5,516 bases of DNA from Tissierellia bacterium (GCA_012521625.1 JAAYLY010000002.1:1-5516), one strand, 5' to 3'; positions 1 to 5,255 are shown, counted from the stretch's first letter. Translations and numbers: made by a program. Notes: a model not told the origin generated them from the letters alone.

Positions 1-126
1 AAGAGGCAGCTGACCTGGTTTAGAAGGGATAAGAGGATCAAATGGGTTAACAAGGATGACTTTGATGATTTTCATCAACTAAGTCAGTATGTTTATGATT
101 ATGTAATAAGTACATTATATAAATAA
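1..126 (+). CDS. miaA: tRNA dimethylallyltransferase MiaA, C-terminal end (partial)
   Basis: The first 126 bases read as one open frame of 41 residues ending in TAA, with the 5' part of the gene outside the window. The fragment starts KRQLTWFRRDKRIKW, which is the conserved RQ-TWFRRD-x-RIxW block near the C-terminus of MiaA. MiaA transfers a dimethylallyl group to N6 of A37 in tRNAs that read UNN codons, in the cytoplasm. The stop codon overlaps the Shine-Dalgarno site of hfq, and hfq starts 12 bases later. The miaA-hfq order is widespread in bacteria and supports both calls. The catalytic P-loop end is not visible, so I cannot tell whether the gene is intact. Identity is firm because of the motif and the neighbour. 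Confidence 0.9.
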   Translation, partial: KRQLTWFRRDKRIKWVNKDDFDDFHQLSQYVYDYVISTLYK

Positions 127-138
127 GGAGGATAATCT

Positions 139-363
139 ATGAAACAAACGATTAATTTGCAGGATACTTTTTTAAATAAGGCCAGGAAGGAAAGTATTAA
201 CATTACTGTTTTCCTTGTAAATGGCTATCAAATCAAGGGTGTAGTGAGAGGATTTGATAACTATACTCTTATTTTAGACAGCGATGGAAAGCAGCAGCTA
301 ATTTACAAACACGCTATTTCAACAATTGTGCCTGCAAGATCAATAGATCTTCATGAAGAATAA
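139..363 (+). CDS. hfq: RNA chaperone Hfq
   Basis: This is a 74-residue Hfq, a hexameric Sm-like protein that binds small RNAs and mRNAs. The N-terminal LQDTFLN (7-13) leads into the Sm1 fold (about 20-46, with [13 protein letters not shown]), and the Sm2 signature YKHAIST is at 56-62. Residues matching the proximal U-binding pore are Q8, Y42, Y56, K57 and H58. The lateral rim is weak, with only R16 and K17 where E. coli has an arginine patch. The C-terminal tail is about 10 residues, as in other Firmicute Hfq proteins and far shorter than the roughly 102-residue E. coli form. A consensus site, TAAGGAGG at 124-131, gives 7 bases of spacing to ATG. It overlaps the miaA stop, so the two genes are probably cotranscribed and perhaps translationally coupled. 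Confidence 0.97.
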   Translation: MKQTINLQDTFLNKARKESINITVFLVNGYQIKGVVRGFDNYTLILDSDGKQQLIYKHAISTIVPARSIDLHEE

Positions 364-414
364 AGAGATAGTTATAAACTAAAGAATCATAATAGAAAGG
401 GTTATAATCACATA

Positions 415-1704
415 ATGGAAAATTTAGCTACAGACATCTTAAGTAAGAGATTTGGCATAGAGAAGGAAATTATAGAATTTGTTAATGATAGTGAAAAATT
501 AATCCTAGATAAGAAGGAAGAGATTGGGAAAATAAGGCAGTATAACCAATATAAGGTGCTTTCTGCTATGCAGGAGGTAAGGCTTACCTCCACTGATTTT
601 AACTGGACTACAGGCTATGGGTATGGGGATATAGGAAGGGACAAGGTAGAAGAAATCTATTCATTGGTCTTTAATACGGAGGATGCTCTTGTTAGGCCCA
701 CTATAGCCTCAGGTACCCATGCATTGGCCTTGACCCTATCCGGCCTCTTATTACCAGGAGATGAGCTGATATACATAACTGGATCACCTTACGACACCCT
801 ACAACAGGTTATAGGTACTAAGGGTAGGCCAGAAGGAACCCTTATTGAGCTAGGTGTAAAATATAGTGAAGTGCCTCTTAAAGACAACAAGATTGACATA
901 GAAGGGGTAATAAGAGCGATAAAGCCTAATACCAAGATGATGGCTATCCAAAGGTCTACAGGCTACAGCGATAGAAGGGCCCTTACTATAGAGGAAATAG
1001 AGAAGGCTGTAACAGCCATTAAGAAGGTTAATAAGGACATTATCATCATGGTGGATAACTGCTATGGTGAGTTTGTAGATTATAGGGAGCCTACAGATGT
1101 GGGAGTAGACATAATGGCTGGTTCCTTAATAAAGAATCCAGGAGGGGGCCTGGCCCTTTCAGGTGGCTATATAGTCGGTAAGAAGGAGCTAGTTGAGAGG
1201 GTGGCTAATAGGAGTACTGCTCCTGGCCTAGGCAAAGATACAGGCCTTACCTTTGGAACTACCAGAACCACTCTACAAGGCCTGTTTTTAGCTCCCCATA
1301 TAGTGGCTGAAGCAGTAAAAGGGGCCTTGTTAGTGGCAGCAGTCTATAAGAGATTAGGCTTTGAAATAGTACCTGAATTAGATGACAAGAGAAGCGATAT
1401 AATCCAGGCTGTTAAGCTGTTGAATAGGGAGAGGGTCTATGAGTTCTGTAAGGGAATACAAGAGGCCTCAGCTGTTGACTCCCAATTTACTCCTGAAGCT
1501 TGGGACATGCCTGGGTATGAAGATAAGGTTATAATGGCAGCAGGAGGCTTTATAGAGGGCTCATCCATAGAATTAAGTGCAGATGGTCCTATGAGGGAGC
1601 CATTCTTTGCCTACTATCAGGGTGGCCTGACCTATGACCACTGTAAATTAGGAGTATGTAAATCATTAAGTAATTTATATGTTAAAGGTTTAGTTCAACT
1701 ATAA
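415..1704 (+). CDS. Methionine gamma-lyase family / aluminium-resistance (YnbB-type) PLP enzyme
   Basis: This is a complete 429-residue protein of the Pfam methionine gamma-lyase/aluminium-resistance family (B. subtilis YnbB type), a fold-type I PLP enzyme related to cystathionine gamma-lyases. Visible landmarks are RPTIASGTHAL (94-104, the phosphate-cup region), VDNCYGEF (213-220, with D214 likely contacting the pyridine nitrogen) and SLIKNPGGGLALSGGYI (237-253), where K240 is the likely Schiff-base lysine. The C-terminal PMREPFFAYYQGGLTY (392-407) is typical of the family. A real substrate is not established for most members, so lyase activity is family-based inference. ATG at 415 follows GAAAGGG (395-401) at a long spacing of 13 bases, so translation may be modest. 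It lies 51 bases after hfq with no terminator between, so it is probably in the miaA-hfq operon. B. subtilis also carries ynbB a few genes from hfq. Confidence 0.9.
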   Translation: MENLATDILSKRFGIEKEIIEFVNDSEKLILDKKEEIGKIRQYNQYKVLSAMQEVRLTSTDFNWTTGYGYGDIGRDKVEEIYSLVFNTEDALVRPTIASGTHALALTLSGLLLPGDELIYITGSPYDTLQQVIGTKGRPEGTLIELGVKYSEVPLKDNKIDIEGVIRAIKPNTKMMAIQRSTGYSDRRALTIEEIEKAVTAIKKVNKDIIIMVDNCYGEFVDYREPTDVGVDIMAGSLIKNPGGGLALSGGYIVGKKELVERVANRSTAPGLGKDTGLTFGTTRTTLQGLFLAPHIVAEAVKGALLVAAVYKRLGFEIVPELDDKRSDIIQAVKLLNRERVYEFCKGIQEASAVDSQFTPEAWDMPGYEDKVIMAAGGFIEGSSIELSADGPMREPFFAYYQGGLTYDHCKLGVCKSLSNLYVKGLVQL

Positions 1705-1729
1705 ATATCTAAGGAAAATATCTAAGGAA
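1704..1729 (+). repeat. Perfect 13-bp tandem duplication at the stop of the PLP-lyase gene
   Basis: The unit AATATCTAAGGAA occurs twice head to tail at 1704-1716 and 1717-1729. The first copy begins on the last base of the TAA stop codon. It looks like a replication-slippage duplication; no function is apparent. Confidence 0.85.
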
Positions 1730-1771
1730 AAAATAATATTAAGTAAACTTTTAGACAGTACTCTTCAAACC

Positions 1772-1809
1772 AAAAAAGCGACAGGGAAGATTTTCCTTGT
1801 CGCTTTTTT
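1772..1809 (+). terminator. Intrinsic terminator of the miaA-hfq-lyase operon
   Basis: GCGACAGGGAA (1778-1788) pairs with TTCCTTGTCGC (1793-1803) through a GATT tetraloop, with one G-T wobble. The right arm is followed by six T, which also pair with the A-run at 1772-1777. It lies 67 bases after the lyase stop. The A-run on the left means it could also act on minus-strand transcripts. Confidence 0.92.
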
Positions 1810-2184
1810 ATTATTTTATAGTTTTATTTTTGTAATTTTAAAGCTTATTATCTTTTATCAATAGGAAACTTATTATTGTCTTAGATTGGATTTGAAAAGC
1901 TTTTTCCTAATATTAGGAGCATTGACGCGTAAATTTGCTTTATAACAGGTAAAAAAATTACAATCAATTGGTTAACGTAATATATATATGTAGACTATAT
2001 ACCTTTAAATAGTATAGTTTACATAATATGATTATGTAAAGATAAATCTGTATAAAGATATATGTATTGTTATTCAAAATAAGAAGTATACATAGAGGAA
2101 TATATATTTAATGTAAATGCACATATATCATATATTAGGAAAGATCAGAATAAAGAATAGGGTTATTAGATATAACCAATTAGC
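1810..2184. other. AT-rich gap with no supported gene between two facing terminators
   Basis: No credible open frame is seen on either strand; the short frames lack ribosome binding sites. The stretch sits between the plus-strand terminator at 1772-1809 and the minus-strand lexA terminator, so neither neighbour needs to transcribe it. It contains a TA-rich run (1980-1988), two overlapping inverted repeats (1989-2040) and a small dyad GGTTAT/ATAACC (2161-2166 and 2172-2177). I could not identify a well-spaced promoter, tRNA or known riboswitch here. Confidence 0.6.
1989..2040. repeat. Two overlapping, mutually exclusive inverted repeats
   Basis: Hairpin A pairs TGTAGACTATA (1989-1999) with TATAGTTTACA (2013-2023), 11 pairs with one G-T wobble. 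Hairpin B is a perfect 10-bp inverted repeat, TTTACATAAT (2018-2027) and ATTATGTAAA (2031-2040), around ATG. The bases TTTACA (2018-2023) belong to both, so only one hairpin can form at a time. Neither is followed by a T-run. They may be operator-like DNA dyads, part of an unrecognised RNA, or AT-rich coincidence. Confidence 0.55.
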
Positions 2185-2215
2185 AAATAAAAAAGCTATG
2201 AAGGTTCATAGCTTT
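2185..2215 (-). terminator. Intrinsic terminator of lexA
   Basis: On the minus strand AAAGCTATGAA and TTCATAGCTTT form an uninterrupted stem (plus positions 2192-2202 and 2205-2215). It is followed by a T-rich tract read from 2194 down to 2185. It begins 37 bases after the lexA stop, a normal distance. On the plus strand only three T follow the stem, so it acts mainly for lexA. Confidence 0.88.
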
Positions 2216-2252
2216 AGAATAACAATTATTCACTTTTATAAGTATATTAGCC

Positions 2253-2873
2253 TTACTTAATCTTTCTAAATAGGCCGATTACCTTACCCAAGATAGTTAC
2301 ATTTGTGGTATAAATAGGCTCCATAAATTGATTCTCTGGTTGTAGGCGTATACGATCCTTTTCCCTATAAAATCTCTTTACAGTAGCTTCATCCTCCAAT
2401 AGGGCTACTACTATATCCCCATTATTAGCGGTCTTTTGCTCTTGTACTAAAACCAAATCTCCATCTAGTATACCTGCTTCTATCATACTTTCTCCCTTAA
2501 CCCTTAGGAAGAAAACGTCATGTCCTTCAACTAAATCTACGGCAACAGGGAAGGTATCTTCAATATTTTCTACTGCTAGAATTGGTAGTCCGGCAGTAAC
2601 TTGTCCAACAATTGGCACGTCTATAGTCTTCTTTCTGGTTAATAGGAAATCATCATCCCTATCTAAGATCTCGATGGCCCTAGGCTTTGTAGGGTCCCTT
2701 CTTATATATCCTTTGGCCTCTAATTTTTCCAGATGAGCATGTACAGTTGAAGTGGATTTTAAATTTACACCCTTGCATATATCTCTAACAGCAGGTGGAT
2801 ATCCTTGCCGCTGAATCTCGCTCTTTATAAATAATAGTATCTCAATCTGCTTTTGTGATAAATCTTCGTACAT
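2253..2873 (-). CDS. lexA: LexA repressor, SOS regulator
   Basis: This is a 206-residue LexA (DinR), the dimeric repressor of the SOS regulon that self-cleaves when RecA filaments form on damaged DNA. The N-terminal winged helix-turn-helix is at about 1-65 ([48 protein letters not shown]). The C-terminal S24-type peptidase domain has the cleavage site A94-G95 (QVTAG), catalytic S129 (KGESMIEAG) and K166 (EATVKRF), so autoproteolysis should be intact. I chose ATG at 2873 over the upstream in-frame ATG at 2942. It starts the family-typical MYEDLSQKQ and follows AAGGAGGT with 7 bases of spacing. The longer start would lie inside the promoter -35 and add 23 unrelated residues. The gene is divergent from the yneA-like gene. 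A LexA box on its own promoter suggests autoregulation. Confidence 0.97.
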   Translation of the reverse strand: MYEDLSQKQIEILLFIKSEIQRQGYPPAVRDICKGVNLKSTSTVHAHLEKLEAKGYIRRDPTKPRAIEILDRDDDFLLTRKKTIDVPIVGQVTAGLPILAVENIEDTFPVAVDLVEGHDVFFLRVKGESMIEAGILDGDLVLVQEQKTANNGDIVVALLEDEATVKRFYREKDRIRLQPENQFMEPIYTTNVTILGKVIGLFRKIK

Positions 2874-2880
2874 CAATGGC

Positions 2881-2888
2881 ACCTCCTT
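2881..2888 (-). promoter_or_regulatory. Ribosome binding site fixing the lexA start at 2873
   Basis: The minus strand reads AAGGAGGT, a full match to the anti-Shine-Dalgarno sequence, 7 bases before ATG at 2873. It rules out the longer frame beginning at 2942. Confidence 0.92.
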
Positions 2889-2913
2889 GTATTTCTGCTG
2901 TCTAATTAAGTAA

Positions 2914-2942
2914 ATTATAACATATGATGAAAAAATAATCAA
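2914..2942 (-). promoter_or_regulatory. Sigma-A promoter of lexA
   Basis: On the minus strand TTGATT (plus 2937-2942) and TATAAT (plus 2914-2919) are 17 bases apart. A TG sits one base before the -10, giving an extended -10 element. Transcription should begin near 2907, leaving a leader of roughly 34 bases. Confidence 0.82.
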
Positions 2943-2952
2943 ACAAAGGTTC
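2941..2952 (-). promoter_or_regulatory. Candidate LexA box over the lexA -35 region
   Basis: The minus strand reads GAAC-CTTT-GTTT, one base off the Gram-positive LexA core GAAC-N4-GTTC. It overlaps the last two bases of the lexA -35 hexamer and extends upstream, a placement that fits negative autoregulation. The flanking bases match the extended consensus poorly, so it is probably a weaker site. Confidence 0.6.
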
Positions 2953-2970
2953 TTTTTTTGTAAAAAACTA

Positions 2971-2999
2971 TTGACAAGGACCGAACGCTTGTTTAGAAT
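2971..2999 (+). promoter_or_regulatory. Sigma-A promoter of the yneA-like gene
   Basis: A perfect TTGACA -35 (2971-2976) and TAGAAT -10 (2994-2999) are separated by exactly 17 bases. Start of transcription would be near 3006. The strong promoter is covered by LexA boxes, as expected for a tightly repressed SOS gene. Confidence 0.9.
2982..2995 (+). promoter_or_regulatory. LexA box 1 (yneA promoter spacer)
   Basis: CGAAC-GCTT-GTTTA has the CGAAC-N4-GTT core with one deviation in the final core base (GTTT for GTTC). It fills the promoter spacer and touches the first two bases of the -10. Confidence 0.8.
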
Positions 3000-3008
3000 A
3001 TAGATTAA

Positions 3009-3020
3009 GAACGGATGTTC
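3009..3020 (+). promoter_or_regulatory. LexA box 2 (yneA transcription start)
   Basis: GAAC-GGAT-GTTC is a perfect match to the GAAC-N4-GTTC LexA/DinR core. It lies just downstream of the predicted transcription start. Its centre is 26 bases from that of box 1. Confidence 0.88.
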
Positions 3021-3021
3021 A

Positions 3022-3033
3022 GAACGATTGTAC
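3022..3033 (+). promoter_or_regulatory. LexA box 3 (yneA leader, next to the ribosome binding site)
   Basis: GAAC-GATT-GTAC differs from the core at one base. It starts two bases after box 2 ends (centre spacing 13 bases) and abuts the Shine-Dalgarno region GAGAGGTG (3034-3041). Confidence 0.6.
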
Positions 3034-3046
3034 GAGAGGTGTAGGA

Positions 3047-3349
3047 ATGAAAAGATATAGAATTATAAACAAACGAAGATTTTTCCTCTTTATAATCTCA
3101 ACATTTACAATTTTCTTCGGTATAATATTTATCCTATCTAGTTCCATAAGGGCTCATAGCGCCATACTCTGTGAAGAATATAAGGAGATAAGGGTTTTAG
3201 AAGGGGATACCCTTTGGGGAATAGCTAGAAACTATATGCCTGACAAATACGATACAAGATACCTAGTCCATAAGCTGAGGGAGTTTAATGAGCTGGAGAC
3301 GGCTCAAATCTATCCTGGAGATATCATCAAAGTACCAATTTTAGAGTAA
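3047..3349 (+). CDS. yneA: YneA-like SOS cell-division suppressor, membrane-anchored LysM protein
   Basis: This 100-residue protein has a basic N-terminus ([10 protein letters not shown], 2-11), one hydrophobic segment at about 12-33, and a LysM domain at about 47-97 ([16 protein letters not shown] to [11 protein letters not shown]). The order is that of B. subtilis YneA, an SOS-induced inhibitor of division that is membrane-anchored and acts outside the cytoplasm. The LysM domain would bind peptidoglycan glycan chains. Position and control agree: it is divergent from lexA, as in B. subtilis, with three LexA boxes over its promoter and leader. ATG at 3047 follows GAGAGGTG (3034-3041). No T-tract terminator follows on the plus strand, so transcripts may run antisense into the recombinase gene. 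The symbol is assigned by domain layout and synteny; division inhibition itself is inferred. Confidence 0.87.
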   Translation: MKRYRIINKRRFFLFIISTFTIFFGIIFILSSSIRAHSAILCEEYKEIRVLEGDTLWGIARNYMPDKYDTRYLVHKLREFNELETAQIYPGDIIKVPILE

Positions 3350-3383
3350 TCTTAAAATAAATTTAGAGTAATCTTAAAATAAA
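3340..3383 (+). repeat. Perfect 22-bp tandem duplication spanning the yneA-like stop codon
   Basis: Two identical 22-base units lie head to tail at 3340-3361 and 3362-3383, each beginning TTTAGAGTAATC. The first includes the last sense codons and the TAA stop (3347-3349). The second is untranslated. It looks like a recent slippage duplication of the gene's 3' end. Confidence 0.92.
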
Positions 3384-3390
3384 ATAGTAA

Positions 3391-3425
3391 TAAATAAAAA
3401 AAGAAGGGCAGGAGAGACTGCCCTT
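3391..3425 (-). terminator. Intrinsic terminator of the tyrosine recombinase gene
   Basis: On the minus strand AAGGGCAG and CTGCCCTT (plus 3418-3425 and 3404-3411) form a perfect 8-bp GC-rich stem around a 6-base loop. A T-rich tract follows (C then seven T, plus 3396-3403, then ATTTA). It starts only 3 bases after the recombinase stop. On the plus strand no T-run follows, so it should not efficiently stop yneA transcripts. Confidence 0.9.
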
Positions 3426-3428
3426 AAA

Positions 3429-4397
3429 CTATTTCTTGATTCTATTGGCAAGAGGATTGCTTTTAACAGCATCCCTTAATCTATCGTCGTCTATATGGGT
3501 ATAGATCTGAGTGGTGGAGACTGATTCGTGTCCTAGGATCTCTTTTAAAGCCCTTATATCTACATTTCCATGCTTATACATCAGGGTAGCAGCAGTATGC
3601 CTTAGCTTATGCACAGAGTAGACCTTAGTATCAAGACCTATTTTTTTAAAATACCTATCCACCATATGTTGTATTGCCCGATTGCTCATCCTATTCTTCC
3701 TCTTACTTATAAATAGGGCATCTGGGTCCTTAACCTCCTTAGGCCTTACTTCTAAATAATCAGCTATGGCCTTCTGGCAGGCCTCATTAAGGTAGATGGT
3801 CCTTTCCTTATTTCCCTTACCGATGACGGAGAGGGTGCCGTTACTTTTTATCTTGCTTATGTCTATACTAGACAACTCCGAAAGCCTAAGGCCACAGTTT
3901 AAAAATAGCATTATAATAGCATAATCCCTTTTGCGATATTCCTCATTAGGATTTTCCAATACTGCATCCAACAAGTTTTCGGCCTGTTCTAGGGTAAGGT
4001 AGACAGGGTACCTGGTATTGGTTTTAGGGGATTCTAAGGCTTCCGCTGGATTTTTATCAATTAGGTTTACCTTAGAATAGAGGTAGTTGAAGAAAGACCT
4101 AAGGGAGGAGACCTTTCTAGCCTTAGCATGGTTGCCGTTTTTCAATGTCTTATCTGCAAAGGAGATATAGGCATGGAGGTCCTGGAGGGTGATTCTTTTA
4201 ATCAGGTCCAAGTCTATATCATGGATTTCTATATCTTCCAATTCAGTCCCCCTAGGAACCATCCTATACCTAATCTTTATGTAGCGGAAAAAGGTAGATA
4301 GGTCATAATAGTATTCTTTAACAGTATTAGGGGAAATCCCCCTGATAGTTTCCATATAATTTAAATAATCTTCTAAAATTAATGGTATATCGTACAT
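3429..4397 (-). CDS. Xer-like tyrosine recombinase
   Basis: This is a complete 322-residue site-specific recombinase of the phage-integrase family. An N-terminal SAM-like core-binding domain (about 5-110, with GISPNTVKEYYYDLSTFFRYI at 20-40) precedes the catalytic domain (about 130-315). All six catalytic positions are visible: R171 (GLRLSEL), K194 (GKGNKER), H263 and R266 (HKLRHT), H290 (LGH) and nucleophile Y299. It should therefore be active. It is about 20 residues longer than E. coli XerC/XerD, mostly from an acidic insert near 45-68. From memory, such a gene often sits beside lexA in Clostridia, which argues for a chromosomal rather than phage role, perhaps dimer resolution. Start ATG at 4397 follows AAAGGGG. 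A perfect dyad lies 35 bases upstream. A partner recombinase is not visible, so XerC, XerD or a single-recombinase role cannot be decided. Confidence 0.9.
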   Translation of the reverse strand: MYDIPLILEDYLNYMETIRGISPNTVKEYYYDLSTFFRYIKIRYRMVPRGTELEDIEIHDIDLDLIKRITLQDLHAYISFADKTLKNGNHAKARKVSSLRSFFNYLYSKVNLIDKNPAEALESPKTNTRYPVYLTLEQAENLLDAVLENPNEEYRKRDYAIIMLFLNCGLRLSELSSIDISKIKSNGTLSVIGKGNKERTIYLNEACQKAIADYLEVRPKEVKDPDALFISKRKNRMSNRAIQHMVDRYFKKIGLDTKVYSVHKLRHTAATLMYKHGNVDIRALKEILGHESVSTTQIYTHIDDDRLRDAVKSNPLANRIKK

Positions 4398-4432
4398 AAA
4401 AAACCCCTTTTCTTATGTTTTTTGACTATATT

Positions 4433-4462
4433 TTAGTCGCAAAATATCTATTTTGCGACTAA
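4433..4462. repeat. Perfect inverted repeat upstream of the recombinase; dif-like architecture
   Basis: TTAGTCGCAAAATA (4433-4446) and TATTTTGCGACTAA (4449-4462) are exact reverse complements around TC. Read another way, 11-bp arms TAGTCGCAAAA and TTTTGCGACTA flank a 6-base centre TATCTA (4445-4450), the 11-6-11 plan of Xer/dif core sites. It starts 36 bases from the recombinase ATG, so it would lie in the promoter or leader. Neither strand has a T-run after it, so it is not a standard terminator. It could be a recombination site, an autoregulatory operator or an RNA hairpin. Confidence 0.85.
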
Positions 4463-4729
4463 TAATCTATATAAATTAAATATACCATAAAAATGGTACA
4501 ATTTCCAGATAAAAACATTTTATGTAATTAAAAAAATAACATATGTTGCTACTTAATATCTATATGTAAATATTTATTTCATAGTAATAAAATTGCTATA
4601 TAAAAAGAAAATCTGTGCCAAATATATACTAAAACAGTATAAAATTGCAATAAACCTACTAATAAGGCTTAAATTTACTCTTAAATCCATCTTATGCTGA
4701 ATGACATATAAAATTATTATGATATACTT

Positions 4730-4764
4730 AAAAAGCCCTTAAAATTGATTTTAAAGCTTTTTTT
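4730..4764 (-). terminator. Probable terminator downstream of the DUF2200 gene (possibly bidirectional)
   Basis: AAAAAGC and GCTTTTT flank an inner stem TTAAAAT/ATTTTAA (4739-4745 and 4748-4754), with a small internal mismatch of CC against A. T-rich runs border both sides, so it could stop transcripts from either direction. It lies about 130 bases after the DUF2200 stop. The stem is AT-rich and imperfect, so confidence is limited. Confidence 0.4.
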
Positions 4765-4829
4765 CTAGATTTAAATATTTTTAGATAAAAATTCTTCACT
4801 TCATACTTCATTTTTATAATAAATTAAAT

Positions 4830-4880
4830 TTAACTATCTATTCTCGTGTGGCTGCCACTTATATTTGTTATTCTTGCCAT
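4830..4880 (-). CDS. Possible 16-residue micro-ORF coupled to the DUF2200 gene
   Basis: A short frame encodes MARITNISGSHTRIDS and stops at TAA. It begins 11 bases after the DUF2200 stop. AAGGTG (plus 4888-4893) overlaps that stop codon and gives 7 bases of spacing to ATG, so reinitiation is plausible. Its last third covers the dyad GTGGC-T-GCCAC (4848-4858). I do not recognise the peptide. It may be a true small gene, the remnant of a truncated gene, or chance; length alone cannot decide. Confidence 0.25.
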   Translation of the reverse strand: MARITNISGSHTRIDS

Positions 4881-4891
4881 CTACTTACACC

Positions 4892-5242
4892 TTATTTACG
4901 CAATATTTTATCCATGGCTTTCCCCTTTGCAAGCTCGTCTACCAGCTTATCTAGATAGCGGATGTTTTGCATCATTGGATCCTCTATATTCTCTACTCTG
5001 ATACCACATACTACTCCCTTAATCAATTCTCTTGCTGGATTTAATTGAGGAGCTTCCTTAAAGAAAGTCTCGAAATCTACCTCCTTCTCCAATTGAGCTT
5101 CTAACTCTACTTGGCTATAACCAGTTAACCAGCGAATGATTTCATCTACTTCTTCCTTTGTGCGTCCCTTCTTCTCTGCCTTCTGTACGTAAAGTGGATA
5201 AACCCTAGAAAAACTCATTTTAAATATCTTGTTACAAGACAT
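4892..5242 (-). CDS. DUF2200 domain-containing protein, function unknown
   Basis: This small soluble protein of 116 residues matches the DUF2200 family as I recall it, over its whole length. Recognisable blocks (numbered from the start at 5242) are [39 protein letters not shown] (about 5-43), [13 protein letters not shown] (about 57-69), [16 protein letters not shown] (about 74-89) and the C-terminal [22 protein letters not shown]. No membrane segment, signal peptide or metal-binding motif is seen, and no biochemical function is known to me. I chose ATG at 5242 over the in-frame ATG at 5257. GGAGGGGTG precedes 5242 at proper spacing and overlaps the upstream ATG, and family members begin close to the IFKMSF block. 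It appears monocistronic, or followed by a micro-ORF. Its promoter region may have been cut by the putative IS at 5391. Confidence 0.88.
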   Translation of the reverse strand: MSCNKIFKMSFSRVYPLYVQKAEKKGRTKEEVDEIIRWLTGYSQVELEAQLEKEVDFETFFKEAPQLNPARELIKGVVCGIRVENIEDPMMQNIRYLDKLVDELAKGKAMDKILRK

Positions 5243-5246
5243 AATA

Positions 5247-5255
5247 CACCCCTCC
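5247..5255 (-). promoter_or_regulatory. Ribosome binding site fixing the DUF2200 start at 5242
   Basis: The minus strand reads GGAGGGGTG, with GGAGG 8 bases before ATG at 5242. The upstream ATG at 5257 shares its G with this site and has no site of its own. Confidence 0.85.

Larger units (their letters stand above)
4398..4829. other. AT-rich spacer with palindromes, no supported gene
   Basis: Upstream of the recombinase start, this stretch holds the strong inverted repeat at 4433-4462, TACCAT/ATGGTA (4483-4488 and 4493-4498), a perfect AACATATGTT palindrome (4538-4547) and a probable terminator (4730-4764). I see no clear -35/-10 pair for the recombinase gene. A 27-codon minus-strand frame that runs through the terminator has no ribosome binding site and was not called. 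Confidence 0.55.

Noticed and set aside
403..408. TATAAT just before the PLP-lyase gene as a separate promoter
   Set aside because: It is only 6 bases from the start codon and no -35 like TTGACA lies 16-18 bases upstream; transcription from the hfq operon is a simpler explanation.
408..593. 61-residue minus-strand open frame
   Set aside because: It lies opposite the 5' end of the well-supported PLP-lyase gene, has no ribosome binding site and matches no family I recognise; it is a shadow frame.
1922..1946. TTGACG and TATAAC as a promoter for an RNA in the 1810-2184 gap
   Set aside because: The spacing is only 13 bases, too short for a sigma-A promoter.
2874..2942. N-terminal 23-residue extension of LexA
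   Set aside because: It begins inside the lexA -35 element, has no ribosome binding site and adds residues absent from LexA; ATG at 2873 has a perfect site.
4422..4450. TTGACT-N17-TATCTA as a plus-strand promoter upstream of the recombinase gene
   Set aside because: The -10 matches poorly, it points away from the recombinase, and no plus-strand gene follows.
4433..4462. The long dyad as an intrinsic terminator or an invertible promoter switch
   Set aside because: Neither strand has a T-run after the stem, and the centre is only 2-6 bases, far too small to carry an invertible promoter.
4722..4805. 27-codon minus-strand frame encoding a lysine-rich peptide
   Set aside because: There is no ribosome binding site and the frame runs through the AT-rich stem proposed as a terminator; its lysines reflect A-rich sequence.
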